The notes: generated by a model not told the origin, from the letters alone. A stretch of 36,550 bases of DNA from Planctomycetales bacterium (GCA_025362255.1 JANYGY010000035.1:1-36550), one strand, 5' to 3'; shown: positions 16,229 through 24,881, counted from the stretch's first letter. A program made the numbers and translations.

Positions 16229-18802
16229 GTGACGATCCTCGCGACCATCGCTTGGCGTTCACAGCGCCAGCATCCGTGGCTGGCGGCGTTGGCGATTCTC
16301 GGCATCGCGCTGGGGGTGGCGGTGGCGACGGCCATCGCGCTGGCCAACGCGGCAGCGCGTCACGCGTTTGCCGAATCGATCACCGGCATCGTCGGCAATG
16401 CCAGCCATCAGGTGGTCGCCGGCAGCGCCGGCGTGCCCGAGGGCGCGTACGCCGCGATCCGCGCTGCGGCCCTCGCCCACGGCGGCGCGGCAGCGCCGGT
16501 GGTCGAGGCCGAAGTCGCGCTCATCGACCGCCCGGGACGCACGCTGCGGCTGTTCGGCATCGATCCATTTGCGGAAGCTCCGTTTCGCGCCAGCACCAGT
16601 GCGGTGCAGCGCGACCGCGCTTTTCCGCTCGCCCGGCTGCTGACCGAGCCGGGGGCGATCGTGGTCAGTCAACCCACGGCCGAGGCATTGGGCCTGTCGG
16701 ATAAAATCCGCATCCGCCACGGTACGACGATTCGCGAGCTGACCCTGATCGCCACCGTCCCCGACGACGGCAACGCGCTGAACCGCAGCGCCACGATTGC
16801 GGTCTGCGATGTGAGCACCGCGCAGGAGATCCTCGGCCGGCTTGGAGTGCTGGACCGCATCGATCTGATACTGCCCGACGGCGAGGCGCTTTCTGCTGTT
16901 ACAACAGCGTTGCCCAGCGGCGCCGAAATCGTGCCCGCAGCGCGTCGGGGCGACAGCTTGCGCCAACTCACCGAGGCCTTTCACACCAACCTCAGCGCCC
17001 TGGGGTTGATCGCATTAGTGGTCGGCATGTTCCTGATCGCCAACACTGCGAGTTTTGCCGTCGTCCGCCGCCGCGAACTGTTCTCGCGCCTGCGCGCGCA
17101 CGGCGCGACGCCCGGCCAGATCCTGGCGCTGGTCCTCGGCGAAGCGCTGGTTGCCGGCATCTTCGCGGCCGTGCTCGGCGTGGCTCTCGGGATCGCTCTG
17201 GCGCATTTCCTGCTGCGGTTGGTGACCCGCACGATCGGCGATCTCTACGCCGTGATTGGCCCGGCAACGATCAGTATCGATCGCAGCATCGTGCTCCAGG
17301 GTCTCGCCCTGGGCATCCTCGCGACGTTGCTGGCGGCGTTGTGGCCGGCGCTCGATGCTGCGCGCAGTGCGCCACGCCTGGGCTTGCTGCGCACCGTGCC
17401 CGAACGCGCGTGGCGGCGATCGCTGCCGTGGTTGGCGCTCGGCGGCGGTGGCCTGCTCGCGCTCTGCGGGGCCGTGCTCGTCGGATTGCCGCCGACCATC
17501 ACCTGGGGTTTCGTCGGTCTGGGTTGTGGTCTGATCGGCGCCGCGCTGCTGGTGCCGGTGCTGCTTTTGCCGGTGGTCAGCGGCCTTGCGTGGCTCGCCG
17601 GAATCCTCGCGCTCGGGCGTCATCCGCTGGTGACGCTCGCCAGTCGGGCGGTTGGCGCCAATTTGTCACGCACCGGCATCGCGGTCGCGGCGCTGAGCGT
17701 CGCCTGCGCTGCGGCCCTGGGCATGACCTTGATGGTTGGCTCATTCCGCTTGGCGCTCGACACGTGGTTGGCCACGACCTTGTCGGCCGATGTCTATATT
17801 TCAGCGCCTCGCCTGGTCGCCGCACGGGTGGGCGCGCAACCGCTTGAACCGACTTTGACGGCCCGGCTTCTGGCGGTGCCGGGTATCGCTGCGGTGTTGC
17901 CTAAACGCGACGCCGTGGTCAGCGTCACATTCCCTGATGGCACGTCCGATGACGTGGACATGGCGGCATTCGAGCCGCTGCCCGACAGCCGGGATGCCTT
18001 CGTCGCGCGCCCGGCGTTCGCGTCGCCGGCCGCGCGCGAGGCAGCGTGGACCGCCTTCACCGGCGGCGCGCTGTTCGTCACCGAGCCTTTCGCCACGCAC
18101 CGCGCGGTGAAAGCCGGCGATCACCTGATCGTCCACACGCCAACCGGCGACCAACGCCTGACGATCGCCGCGGTGCTGGTCGATTACAGCAGCGACCAAG
18201 GTGCCGTGTATCTGCACCGCGAGCGGTACCGCGCGTGGTTTTCCGATGACGGAATCACGGCTCTCGCCCTCACTGCCGCACCGGGGGTCGAGGTCGAAGA
18301 TTTGTGCGCGCGCCTGCGCCTGGCCGCTGGCGATGCACCGTTGTCGATCACCTCGAGCCGCGCTTTGAAGACCGCGTCGATGACGGTGTTCGATCGCACA
18401 TTCGCGATCACCGCAGTGATTCGCTGGTTGGCCGCGGGGGTCGCGGTGCTCGGCTTGATCGCAGCCTTGGCGGCCGTGCAGTTCGAGCGCGCACGCACCA
18501 CCGCGCGGCTACGGGCAGCAGGCGTCACCCCGCGGGAGGTTATCGCCTTGGCGGTCATCGAATGCCTGTTCACCGGCCTGGCGGCGGGCCTGTTGGCGAT
18601 CCCCATCGGGGTCGCTCTCGCGGCGGGCCTGACCCATGTGATCAATCGCCGTTCATTCGGCTGGAGCATGGAGCTGCACACGGATCCGTGGCAGCTGGTG
18701 CTGACCGTCGCCCTTGCAGCTGGCGCCGCGATCATCGCCGGCCTGATTCCCGCCTGGCGCGCCAGCCGCCGCCCACTTGCTGAGGCACTCCATGCCGACT
18801 GA
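16229..18802 (+). CDS. ABC transporter permease with two FtsX domains
   Basis: 857 residues with a GTG start preceded by TAGGAAA. It has one N-terminal helix (about 12-35), a periplasmic domain, a first FtsX block (about 253-380, NLSALGLIALVVGMFLIANT and following), a central hydrophobic group (about 400-500), a second large periplasmic domain, and a C-terminal FtsX block of three helices (about 730-850). This is the layout of long MacB/LolC-like or devC-like exporters with about ten helices. It works with the preceding ATPase. The next gene, an AttH/CrtC-like lipoprotein, overlaps its end by 11 nt. The cargo may be that lipoprotein, its ligand or a modified lipid; this is inference. Confidence 0.9.
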   Translation: MTILATIAWRSQRQHPWLAALAILGIALGVAVATAIALANAAARHAFAESITGIVGNASHQVVAGSAGVPEGAYAAIRAAALAHGGAAAPVVEAEVALIDRPGRTLRLFGIDPFAEAPFRASTSAVQRDRAFPLARLLTEPGAIVVSQPTAEALGLSDKIRIRHGTTIRELTLIATVPDDGNALNRSATIAVCDVSTAQEILGRLGVLDRIDLILPDGEALSAVTTALPSGAEIVPAARRGDSLRQLTEAFHTNLSALGLIALVVGMFLIANTASFAVVRRRELFSRLRAHGATPGQILALVLGEALVAGIFAAVLGVALGIALAHFLLRLVTRTIGDLYAVIGPATISIDRSIVLQGLALGILATLLAALWPALDAARSAPRLGLLRTVPERAWRRSLPWLALGGGGLLALCGAVLVGLPPTITWGFVGLGCGLIGAALLVPVLLLPVVSGLAWLAGILALGRHPLVTLASRAVGANLSRTGIAVAALSVACAAALGMTLMVGSFRLALDTWLATTLSADVYISAPRLVAARVGAQPLEPTLTARLLAVPGIAAVLPKRDAVVSVTFPDGTSDDVDMAAFEPLPDSRDAFVARPAFASPAAREAAWTAFTGGALFVTEPFATHRAVKAGDHLIVHTPTGDQRLTIAAVLVDYSSDQGAVYLHRERYRAWFSDDGITALALTAAPGVEVEDLCARLRLAAGDAPLSITSSRALKTASMTVFDRTFAITAVIRWLAAGVAVLGLIAALAAVQFERARTTARLRAAGVTPREVIALAVIECLFTGLAAGLLAIPIGVALAAGLTHVINRRSFGWSMELHTDPWQLVLTVALAAGAAIIAGLIPAWRASRRPLAEALHAD

Positions 18803-19937
18803 ATTTTCGCTGAGAAATGTGCTGGTGACGTTCGGGTGCTTCTGCGTGGTGGGCGTGATCCTGGGCGGATGCTTCGACTCTGCGGCGCAAGTTTCTGCGG
18901 AAAAAACCGGAGATAAGCCGATCCAGATTGGGCAACTGCTCTCGGATCCACTGGTCGCCGATCCACGGGTCGCCGGCTATGCCAGAGCCACCGTCGCGCC
19001 GACGTTCTCGTTTCCTGCCGATCACGGACCGCACTCCGATTATCGCACCGAGTGGTGGTATTGGACGGGCAACGTCACCACCGCCGACGGCCGCGCCTTC
19101 GGTTATCAGTTTACGGTTTTCCGCTTCGCGATGGCGCCGACCACGGTGCCCCGCGCGTCGGCCTGGGCGACTCGCGACACGTGGTTGGCGCACCTCGCGA
19201 TCACTGATGTCGACGGCCAGAAATTCTATGCCTTCGAGCGCTCGGCGCGTGGCGCAGGCGGGCTTGCCGGCGCGCAGGGCGATCCCTTCCGCGTGCACTG
19301 CGAGGGTTGGCAGGTCAGCGGCACTCCCATGCGGATCCAAGCCGACGCCGGCGGCGTTGCTCTCGATTTGACGATGCAGGCCGGAAAACCAGTGGTGCTG
19401 CAGGGCGATCAGGGCCTCAGCCGCAAAGGCGCCGAGCCGGGCAACGCAAGTTTGTATTACAGCCTGACCCGCATGCCGACCACCGGCACGATCCGGATCG
19501 GTGAGCGGCGGCACGACGTCTCAGGAACCAGCTGGATGGACCGCGAATGGTCGACCAGTGCCCTCGAAGCCGGCGTCGTCGGCTGGGACTGGTTCGCCCT
19601 CCAACTCGCCGATGGCCGCGAGGTGATGTTCTATCGATTGCGCCGAGCTGACGGCACCGCCACCAATTTCAGCGGTGGCACTTTGATCGCGAGTGATGGC
19701 TCCGTCACCCGGCTCAGCGCCGCGGAAGTCACGCTGACGTCGACCGCGACGTGGACCAGCCGCACCGGCACCAAGTATCCAGCAGCCTGGCATCTGCGCG
19801 CTGCCGATCTCGAACTCGACATCACGCCGCGTCTGCCTGACCAGGAACTCGATCTCGCGGTGCGCTATTGGGAAGGCGCGGTGGTGGTGAGCGGATCGCA
19901 GAGGGGGGTCGGCTACGTCGAGCTGGCAGGTTACTGA
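18792..19937 (+). CDS. AttH/CrtC-like lipocalin-domain lipoprotein
   Basis: 381 residues. The N-terminal membrane helix ends in a lipobox, ILGGC, with Cys27 as the lipidated residue, so the protein should be anchored outside the inner membrane. Then follow ADHGPHSDYRTEWWYWTGN and RAFGYQFTVFRFA, the defining motif of the AttH/carotenoid 1,2-hydratase family, and later GTSWMDREWSTS and GWDWFALQLADGREVMFYR. Members have two lipocalin-like barrels that hold long hydrophobic molecules; some hydrate carotenoids. The ATG at 18792 gives a proper lipoprotein signal; an in-frame TTG at 18777 is less likely. The trio with an ABC ATPase and FtsX permease recurs in other bacteria, which supports a shared transport function. 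Confidence 0.87.
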   Translation: MPTEFSLRNVLVTFGCFCVVGVILGGCFDSAAQVSAEKTGDKPIQIGQLLSDPLVADPRVAGYARATVAPTFSFPADHGPHSDYRTEWWYWTGNVTTADGRAFGYQFTVFRFAMAPTTVPRASAWATRDTWLAHLAITDVDGQKFYAFERSARGAGGLAGAQGDPFRVHCEGWQVSGTPMRIQADAGGVALDLTMQAGKPVVLQGDQGLSRKGAEPGNASLYYSLTRMPTTGTIRIGERRHDVSGTSWMDREWSTSALEAGVVGWDWFALQLADGREVMFYRLRRADGTATNFSGGTLIASDGSVTRLSAAEVTLTSTATWTSRTGTKYPAAWHLRAADLELDITPRLPDQELDLAVRYWEGAVVVSGSQRGVGYVELAGY

Positions 19938-20005
19938 CGACTTTACTTTTTTGCCGCCAGGGTTCAGCATCCGCCCAGTCCAAAACTATCTGACCAAAGG
20001 CGCCC

Positions 20006-21211
20006 ATGTCACTTTCAGGTACCGTCATTGTAGGCCAGTCCGGCGGCCCCACCGCCGTCATCAATCAAACCCTCATCGGGGTGGTCCAGGCATGCCTCGC
20101 GCAGCCGCAGGTATTCACCAAGGTGCTTGGCGCGATTCACGGCATTCAAGGAATTCTCGACGGAAAATTTCACGATTTCGCGAATGAGACCCAGGCCAAT
20201 CTCGAGCTGGTCGCCGGCACGCCGTCGGCCGCTCTGAAGTCGGTGCGACACAAGGCGACGCCCGCGGATGGCACGCGCATCTTTGCGCGCTTCAAGGAAC
20301 TCGGCGTCAGATATTTCTTTTACATCGGCGGCAATGACACCGCCGAAACCACCAACATCATCAACGAATTGGCCCACGCTGAAGGCTATGAGCTGACGTG
20401 TTTCCACTGCCCTAAGACCATCGACAATGATTTGCGGGTGACCGATCATTGTCCCGGATTTGGCTCGGCGGCGAAATTCGTCGCCCAGGCATTCATGGGC
20501 GACAACCTCGACAATCGCTCGCTCGCCGGGATCAAGATCAACATCGTCATGGGCCGCAACGCCGGCTGGTTGACAGCAGCTTCGGTGCTCGCCCGCCAGT
20601 TTCCCGGCGATGGACCACACCTCATCTATTGTCCAGAGGTGGACTTTTCGCTCGCCGCTTTCTGCACCGATGTCGAAGCCATCTATCGCAAGCTCGGGCG
20701 GTGCGTTATCGCCGTTTCAGAAGGCATCCACGGACCCGCTGGCAAAGAGATCATTTCACTCGGCGAAGTCGACAGTCATGGGAATAAGCAGTTGTCCGGT
20801 TCGGGCGCTTTGGGCGACGCGCTTTCAGATATTTTGAAAGCCCACCTGGCCAAAACCTGGCCCGAAAAGAAGCATCGGGTACGCGCCGACACCTTCGGCT
20901 ATCTGCAACGCTGCTTCCCCGGCGTGGTCAGCGCGACCGATGCCGCCGAAGCCCGCCAAGCCGGCACTGCCGCGGTCGCCGCAGCGTTGGCCGGGGTCAC
21001 CTCCGGCTCGATCGCCTTCCGCCGTACAGCCGGGGCCGAGTACCACATCGAGACTTTTGTCACCCCGTTGCCGACCGTCGCCAAAGACACGCGACCGATG
21101 CCGCGTACTTACATCAATGCGGCCGGCAACGATGTCGTCACCGCAGAAGTGGTGCCTTACCTCGCCCCGTTGGTCGGGCCACTGCCGCCCATTGGCCAAT
21201 TGAAATTCTGA
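20006..21211 (+). CDS. pfp: Diphosphate--fructose-6-phosphate 1-phosphotransferase (PPi-PFK)
   Basis: 401 residues. It phosphorylates fructose 6-phosphate with pyrophosphate, reversibly, in glycolysis and gluconeogenesis. The phosphate-donor loop reads GGND (108-111) rather than the GGDGS of ATP enzymes. PKTIDND (136-142) has Lys where ATP enzymes have Gly, the recognised marker of PPi use. MGRNAGWLTAAS and the PEVDFS segment complete the sugar site. The N-terminus GTVIVGQSGGPTAVINQT fits the start at 20006. The gene stands alone between the lipoprotein gene (68 nt upstream) and the tRNA operon promoter. Confidence 0.93.
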   Translation: MSLSGTVIVGQSGGPTAVINQTLIGVVQACLAQPQVFTKVLGAIHGIQGILDGKFHDFANETQANLELVAGTPSAALKSVRHKATPADGTRIFARFKELGVRYFFYIGGNDTAETTNIINELAHAEGYELTCFHCPKTIDNDLRVTDHCPGFGSAAKFVAQAFMGDNLDNRSLAGIKINIVMGRNAGWLTAASVLARQFPGDGPHLIYCPEVDFSLAAFCTDVEAIYRKLGRCVIAVSEGIHGPAGKEIISLGEVDSHGNKQLSGSGALGDALSDILKAHLAKTWPEKKHRVRADTFGYLQRCFPGVVSATDAAEARQAGTAAVAAALAGVTSGSIAFRRTAGAEYHIETFVTPLPTVAKDTRPMPRTYINAAGNDVVTAEVVPYLAPLVGPLPPIGQLKF

Positions 21212-21290
21212 GCGCGGGTCTGCAAACGCCCCCGCTGCATCAGTGGATCGGCGCTCGTGAGCACTTGTTGCGGAACACCCTCCCGCGTGC

Positions 21291-21318
21291 TTGACACCTT
21301 GGGCGTCGTTTCTATCGT
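21291..21318 (+). promoter_or_regulatory. Sigma-70-type promoter of the tRNA-tuf operon
   Basis: A perfect -35 TTGACA (21291-21296) is followed, after a 16-nt spacer, by TATCGT (21313-21318), which matches four of six -10 positions. It lies 45 nt before the first tRNA, and no gene intervenes after pfp ends at 21211. Strong stable-RNA promoters are expected at this place. Confidence 0.6.
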
Positions 21319-21363
21319 CCCCGTCCCTTCCGAAACCGGAGGGGGTGTCGTCGTCTCCTAAGC

Positions 21364-21439
21364 GCCACCTTAGCTCAGCTGGTAGAGCTACGGTTTTGTA
21401 AACCGTGGGTCGCCGGTTCGAGTCCGGCAGGTGGCTCCA
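21364..21439 (+). tRNA. tRNA-Thr(TGT)
   Basis: Acceptor stem GCCACCT pairs with AGGTGGC, and CCA is encoded at 21437-21439. The anticodon loop TTTGTAA gives anticodon TGT, reading ACA. The D-arm AGCTCAGCTGGTAGAGCT and the T-arm with GGTTCGAGTCC are regular. It is the first gene of the classic Thr-Tyr-Gly-Thr-tuf order. Confidence 0.97.
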
Positions 21440-21515
21440 AGTCGGCACCTGTTGTCGCAACGCTCTTTATACATTTCGAGATTGTCGAGCGCTGGTGCTT
21501 GGGTCGGGTTCCTTG

Positions 21516-21602
21516 GGGTAGATACCGAAGTGGACAAACGGGGCAGACTGTAAATCTGCTGTCTTTACGACTTCGAAGGTTCGAATCCTTCTCTGCCCAC
21601 CA
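21516..21602 (+). tRNA. tRNA-Tyr(GTA)
   Basis: Acceptor GGGTAGA pairs with TCTGCCC (one G-T pair), with encoded CCA at 21600-21602. The anticodon loop CTGTAAA gives GTA, and the variable arm is long, as expected for class II bacterial tRNA-Tyr. It is about 76 nt downstream of tRNA-Thr(TGT). Confidence 0.97.
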
Positions 21603-21685
21603 TCCCCGTCCTGACCTAGCGGCTCACCCCGCCAAGGCCATCATGCGGGCCCTGCGCGCCAAAGACGTGCAATCGCACTAAAAAC

Positions 21686-21759
21686 GCGGGTGTAGCTCAA
21701 TGGTAGAGCGGCAGCCTTCCAAGCTGCATGTGAGGGTTCGATTCCCTTCACCCGCTCCA
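21686..21759 (+). tRNA. tRNA-Gly(TCC)
   Basis: Acceptor GCGGGTG pairs with CACCCGC, with encoded CCA at 21757-21759. The anticodon stem GCAGC/GCTGC carries the loop CTTCCAA, giving TCC, which reads GGA and GGG. Confidence 0.97.
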
Positions 21760-21803
21760 CAGTCGGTCGCTTGTCATCATCCTCCCTGGACGGGCGGTTC
21801 GAT

Positions 21804-21879
<76 letters not shown>

Positions 21880-21943
21880 ATCTCCTCCCGCACCCAGATC
21901 AACCGTCGCCACAATCAGGTGGTGCAATCGCTCGGAGCCGCTC

Positions 21944-23146
21944 ATGGCCAAAGAGAAATTCGTTCGCAACAAGCCGCACGTGAACGTCGGCACCATCGGT
22001 CACATCGACCATGGCAAGTCCACCCTCACTGCCGCGCTCGTGAATGTGTCGGCTCTTCGTGGTCTCGCTGAAAAGCGCAGCTACGCTGAAATCACGAAGG
22101 GCGGAACCGTCCGTGACGCGAATAAAACCGTCACGATCTCGGCCTCGCACGTCGAGTATTCCAGCGAAAAGCGCCATTACGCGCACGTCGACTGCCCCGG
22201 ACACGCCGACTTCGTCAAGAACATGATCACCGGCGCCGCGCAGATGGACGGCGCGATCCTGGTCGTGTCCGCTGGCGACGGTCCGATGCCCCAGACGAAA
22301 GAGCACGTTCTGCTCGCTCGTCAGGTCGGCGTCGAACACATCGTCGTCTTCCTGAACAAGGTCGACCTCGTTGACGATCCGGATCTTCTCGGCCTGGTCG
22401 AAGAAGAAATCCGCGACCTGCTCAAGAAGTACGGCTTCCCCGGCGACAAGACCCCCGTGATCCACGGTCGGGCCGATCTCGCCAAGGATGCCACCAATAA
22501 GGACGATGCGGCCTGCAAGCCGATCACCGACCTGTTGGACGCGATCGATACCTTCATCCCTGAGCCTGTCCGCGAAGCCGATAAGCCGTTCCTCCTGCCG
22601 GTCGAAGACGTGTTCTCGATCTCGGGTCGTGGTACGGTCGCTACCGGTCGCGTCGAACGCGGCACGGCCAAGATCGGTGATCCGGTCGAAATCATCGGCC
22701 TGCGCGAAGAATCGATGACCTCGGTCATCACCGGCATCGAAATGTTCCGCAAAGAGATGGAATCGACCATCGCTGGCGACAACTGCGGCCTGCTGCTGCG
22801 CGGTGTCGACAAGGAAGCCATCGAACGTGGCATGGTCATCGTGAAGCCGAAGTCGGTCAGCACCCATCTCAAGTTCGAGTGCGAAGTCTACATTCTGAAA
22901 GCTGATGAAGGCGGTCGCAAGACGCCGTTCGTCAAGGGTTATCGCCCTCAGTTCTACTTCCGGACGACCGACGTCACCGGTTCAGTCGAACTGCCTGCGG
23001 ACAAGGAAATCGTGATGCCTGGCGACAACGTCAAGCTCACCGTCACCCTGATCTGCAAGATCGCGATGGAAGAGAAGCTGCGCTTCGCCATCCGCGAAGG
23101 CGGCCATACGGTCGGCTCCGGCGTCGTAACCAAGATCCTCCAGTGA
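21944..23146 (+). CDS. tuf: Elongation factor Tu
   Basis: 400 residues. It delivers aminoacyl-tRNA to the ribosome as a GTPase. G1 is GHIDHGKS (19-26) with Ser26 where most EF-Tu have Thr; G3 is DCPGHAD and G4 is NKVD. The usual G5 SAL is replaced in the stretch HGRADLAKDATNKDDAACK, which is about three residues longer than in E. coli. Switch I reads GGTVRD...KTVTI instead of the RGITI form, a planctomycetal trait. Domains 2 and 3 are complete through GSGVVTKIL. The gene ends the tRNA-tuf transcript before a strong terminator; GGAG precedes the ATG. Confidence 0.97.
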   Translation: MAKEKFVRNKPHVNVGTIGHIDHGKSTLTAALVNVSALRGLAEKRSYAEITKGGTVRDANKTVTISASHVEYSSEKRHYAHVDCPGHADFVKNMITGAAQMDGAILVVSAGDGPMPQTKEHVLLARQVGVEHIVVFLNKVDLVDDPDLLGLVEEEIRDLLKKYGFPGDKTPVIHGRADLAKDATNKDDAACKPITDLLDAIDTFIPEPVREADKPFLLPVEDVFSISGRGTVATGRVERGTAKIGDPVEIIGLREESMTSVITGIEMFRKEMESTIAGDNCGLLLRGVDKEAIERGMVIVKPKSVSTHLKFECEVYILKADEGGRKTPFVKGYRPQFYFRTTDVTGSVELPADKEIVMPGDNVKLTVTLICKIAMEEKLRFAIREGGHTVGSGVVTKILQ

Positions 23147-23159
23147 TCTGAGCGGAGGG

Positions 23160-23192
23160 ACCGGCCCTGGGCACCACCCGGGGCCGGTTTTT
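23160..23192 (+). terminator. Rho-independent terminator after tuf
   Basis: An 11-bp stem, CCGGCCCTGGG (23161-23171) with CCCGGGGCCGG (23177-23187, one G-T pair), loop CACCA, directly followed by TTTTT (23188-23192). It lies 14 nt after the tuf stop, separating it from rpmG. Confidence 0.93.
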
Positions 23193-23256
23193 CCGTATCT
23201 GGAATCTGCTTCAGTCCGTTTTTGATTGCTTCAACTGTTTGTGAAGGGAATGCCCA

Positions 23257-23418
23257 ATGGCAAAAGATAAGCGCGAGTACGTCATGATGGTTTGCTCAGA
23301 ATCGGGCGACATCAACTATTTCACCAGCCGGGCGAAGACCTCGCCCAAACTGGAACTGAAGAAGTACAACCCGAAGCTGCGCAAGCATACCTTGCACAAA
23401 GAGAAAAAGCGTAAGTAA
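23257..23418 (+). CDS. rpmG: 50S ribosomal protein L33
   Basis: 53 residues, complete: it starts AKDKREYVMMVCSESGD and ends KLRKHTLHKEKKRK. It is the zinc-free form: only one Cys is present (residue 13) and the paired CxxC motifs of the zinc form are missing. GAAGGG upstream serves as ribosome-binding site. It sits between tuf and tRNA-Trp, a frequent position near secE-nusG. L33 is a small protein near the E site of the large ribosomal subunit. Confidence 0.95.
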   Translation: MAKDKREYVMMVCSESGDINYFTSRAKTSPKLELKKYNPKLRKHTLHKEKKRK

Positions 23419-23496
23419 GTAATTCAGCTTCGGGCAACCTTTCGACTTCGGTCCAATGGTTTGCCCGTGACTGAAGCCGGCACCTACCGGCAACAT

Positions 23497-23572
23497 ACGG
23501 GGGTAGCTCAGCTGGTAGAGCAGTGGATTCCAAATCCGCCGGTCGGGGGTTCAAATCCCTCCTCCCGTGCCA
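23497..23572 (+). tRNA. tRNA-Trp(CCA)
   Basis: Acceptor ACGGGGG pairs with CTCCCGT (one G-T pair), discriminator G, with encoded CCA at 23570-23572. The anticodon loop TTCCAAA gives CCA, reading TGG. Placement before secE is the same as in many bacteria. Confidence 0.97.
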
Positions 23573-23593
23573 CATTCGAGCCGCGATTACCAG

Positions 23594-23657
23594 GTCCGGC
23601 CCCGCTCGGCACTTCGCCATGGCAATGCTATGGGGTGCCACGCGAGGCCGGACTTTT
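23594..23657 (+). terminator. Hairpin with T run after tRNA-Trp, possible terminator or processing site
   Basis: GTCCGGCC (23594-23601) pairs with GGCCGGAC (23646-23653), directly followed by TTTT (23654-23657). Inside, GGCAC (23608-23612) pairs with GTGCC (23635-23639), so the whole is a compound hairpin. It lies between tRNA-Trp and secE and could reduce read-through or mark the tRNA 3-prime trailer. Confidence 0.5.
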
Positions 23658-23704
23658 GAATTGATGACTCATCACCGCGTATCTTACCCAAGTCGGATAG
23701 CTGC

Positions 23705-24115
23705 ATGTATAAATGGCCGCAAGGACGAGTTATCCGGATCATCTCGCTGATTCTTGCAGCGGTGATCGGAGCTGATTTGGCATTCAATGGCGGTTATTCC
23801 CGCTACGAGGCCTATCGCCAAGGCGGCGAGGCGAGCACTCGTCTGCTGGCCATCGCCATCGTGTTTGCCGTACTCTCGGTGGTGGCTCTCATAAGTGCTT
23901 TTATTGCGATCGGTTTTCATAAAAAAGCCGTCGATTTCCTGATTGACGTCGAGCATGAAATGGTGCGCGTCGAATGGCCGAAGACCGATACGTTGTGGAA
24001 AAGCACCCTCGTCATCGCGGTGACGATCGTCTTGTTGTCGGCCATCATCTTCGGGATGGATGTGCTCATCCTCTGGCTGCTAGATCATCTACGTAAACTT
24101 GGAGGGCATTTCTGA
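23705..24115 (+). CDS. secE: Preprotein translocase subunit SecE
   Basis: 136 residues with three membrane helices (about 8-28, 46-69 and 103-127). Between helices two and three is the conserved amphipathic segment DFLIDVEHEMVRVEWPKTDTL, diagnostic for SecE, which clamps SecY. Most bacteria have a one-helix SecE of about 60 residues; the three-helix form here is the longer E. coli-like architecture. The stop overlaps the nusG ATG by one base (TGATG). Confidence 0.93.
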   Translation: MYKWPQGRVIRIISLILAAVIGADLAFNGGYSRYEAYRQGGEASTRLLAIAIVFAVLSVVALISAFIAIGFHKKAVDFLIDVEHEMVRVEWPKTDTLWKSTLVIAVTIVLLSAIIFGMDVLILWLLDHLRKLGGHF

Positions 24116-24657
24116 TGCGTTGGTACGTTCTTAAGGCCGTCTCAGGTCGCGAGACCGGTTGCCGTGATCAAATCGTCGTCCAACTTCGGGTGAAGAAACT
24201 CGAGTCGTTCGTCGGCCAGATGCTTATTCCCGCCGAACGCATCACGGAACTGAAGCGCGGCAAAAAGGTCACCACCGAGAGAAAATTGTATCCGGGATAC
24301 GTCTATGTTGAGATGGAACTCAACAATGATGTGCTGGAGACGATCAACGACGTCGATGGCATCACCGGTTTCCTCGGCGCCGATCCGCGTAATCCCGATC
24401 CCCTGACGGCTGATGAAGCCGAGCGCATCATCCGTATCGCCACCGCTGCCACAGCCGACGACCAGCGCAAGGAACTCGTCCAAGTTCCTTATAAGCTCGA
24501 CGATCGGGTGAAGGTCAAAGAAGGTACGTTCGCTGGCATGGAGGGCGTCGTTGGCGAAATCAATGCCAGCAAAGGCATCCTCAAAGTCCTCATCACGGTG
24601 TTCGGCCGCCAGACACCCGTCGAGTTGGAAGTCTGGCAAGTGGAACAGGCCATCTGA
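24115..24657 (+). CDS. nusG: Transcription termination/antitermination factor NusG
   Basis: 180 residues. The N-terminal NGN domain begins RWYVLKAVSGRETGC and includes KLYPGYVYVEMEL and the TGFLGAD segment; the C-terminal KOW domain is DDRVKVKEGTFAGMEGVVGE. NusG binds RNA polymerase, suppresses pausing, and links to Rho or ribosomal S10. Coupling to secE by stop-start overlap matches the universal secE-nusG pair. Confidence 0.97.
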   Translation: MRWYVLKAVSGRETGCRDQIVVQLRVKKLESFVGQMLIPAERITELKRGKKVTTERKLYPGYVYVEMELNNDVLETINDVDGITGFLGADPRNPDPLTADEAERIIRIATAATADDQRKELVQVPYKLDDRVKVKEGTFAGMEGVVGEINASKGILKVLITVFGRQTPVELEVWQVEQAI

Positions 24658-24881
24658 TTTTGTACGCGCATCTCCGGTCCGTATGGGACGGGGATAGACG
24701 TCACCAGTCTCGTCCTTGCCGACTCTGGCTTCAGTTCTGACCGATACGGTGTCAGCACATCAGTGGCACTGATCAAACGTTCGCTAACTCTGCTCTTGCA
24801 ATCCCCATCTGGGGCACATCCTTCCCGCCCCGCTTTTCCGACGGCGCTCGCGTCGTCCTTGTTGAGAGAATTGAGACCGTC
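24658..24881 (+). other. nusG-rplK spacer / rplK leader
   Basis: 224 nt with no convincing gene. It holds a bulged hairpin (GGACG at 24686-24690 with CGTCC at 24711-24715, extended by AGAC at 24696-24699 with GTCT at 24707-24710). Nearer rplK are small palindromes (CCCCATCTGGGG, and CGACG...CGTCG shortly before the start). In other bacteria L1 represses rplKA through a leader stem mimicking 23S rRNA; whether one of these hairpins does so cannot be judged here. No clear promoter was recognised. Confidence 0.35.
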
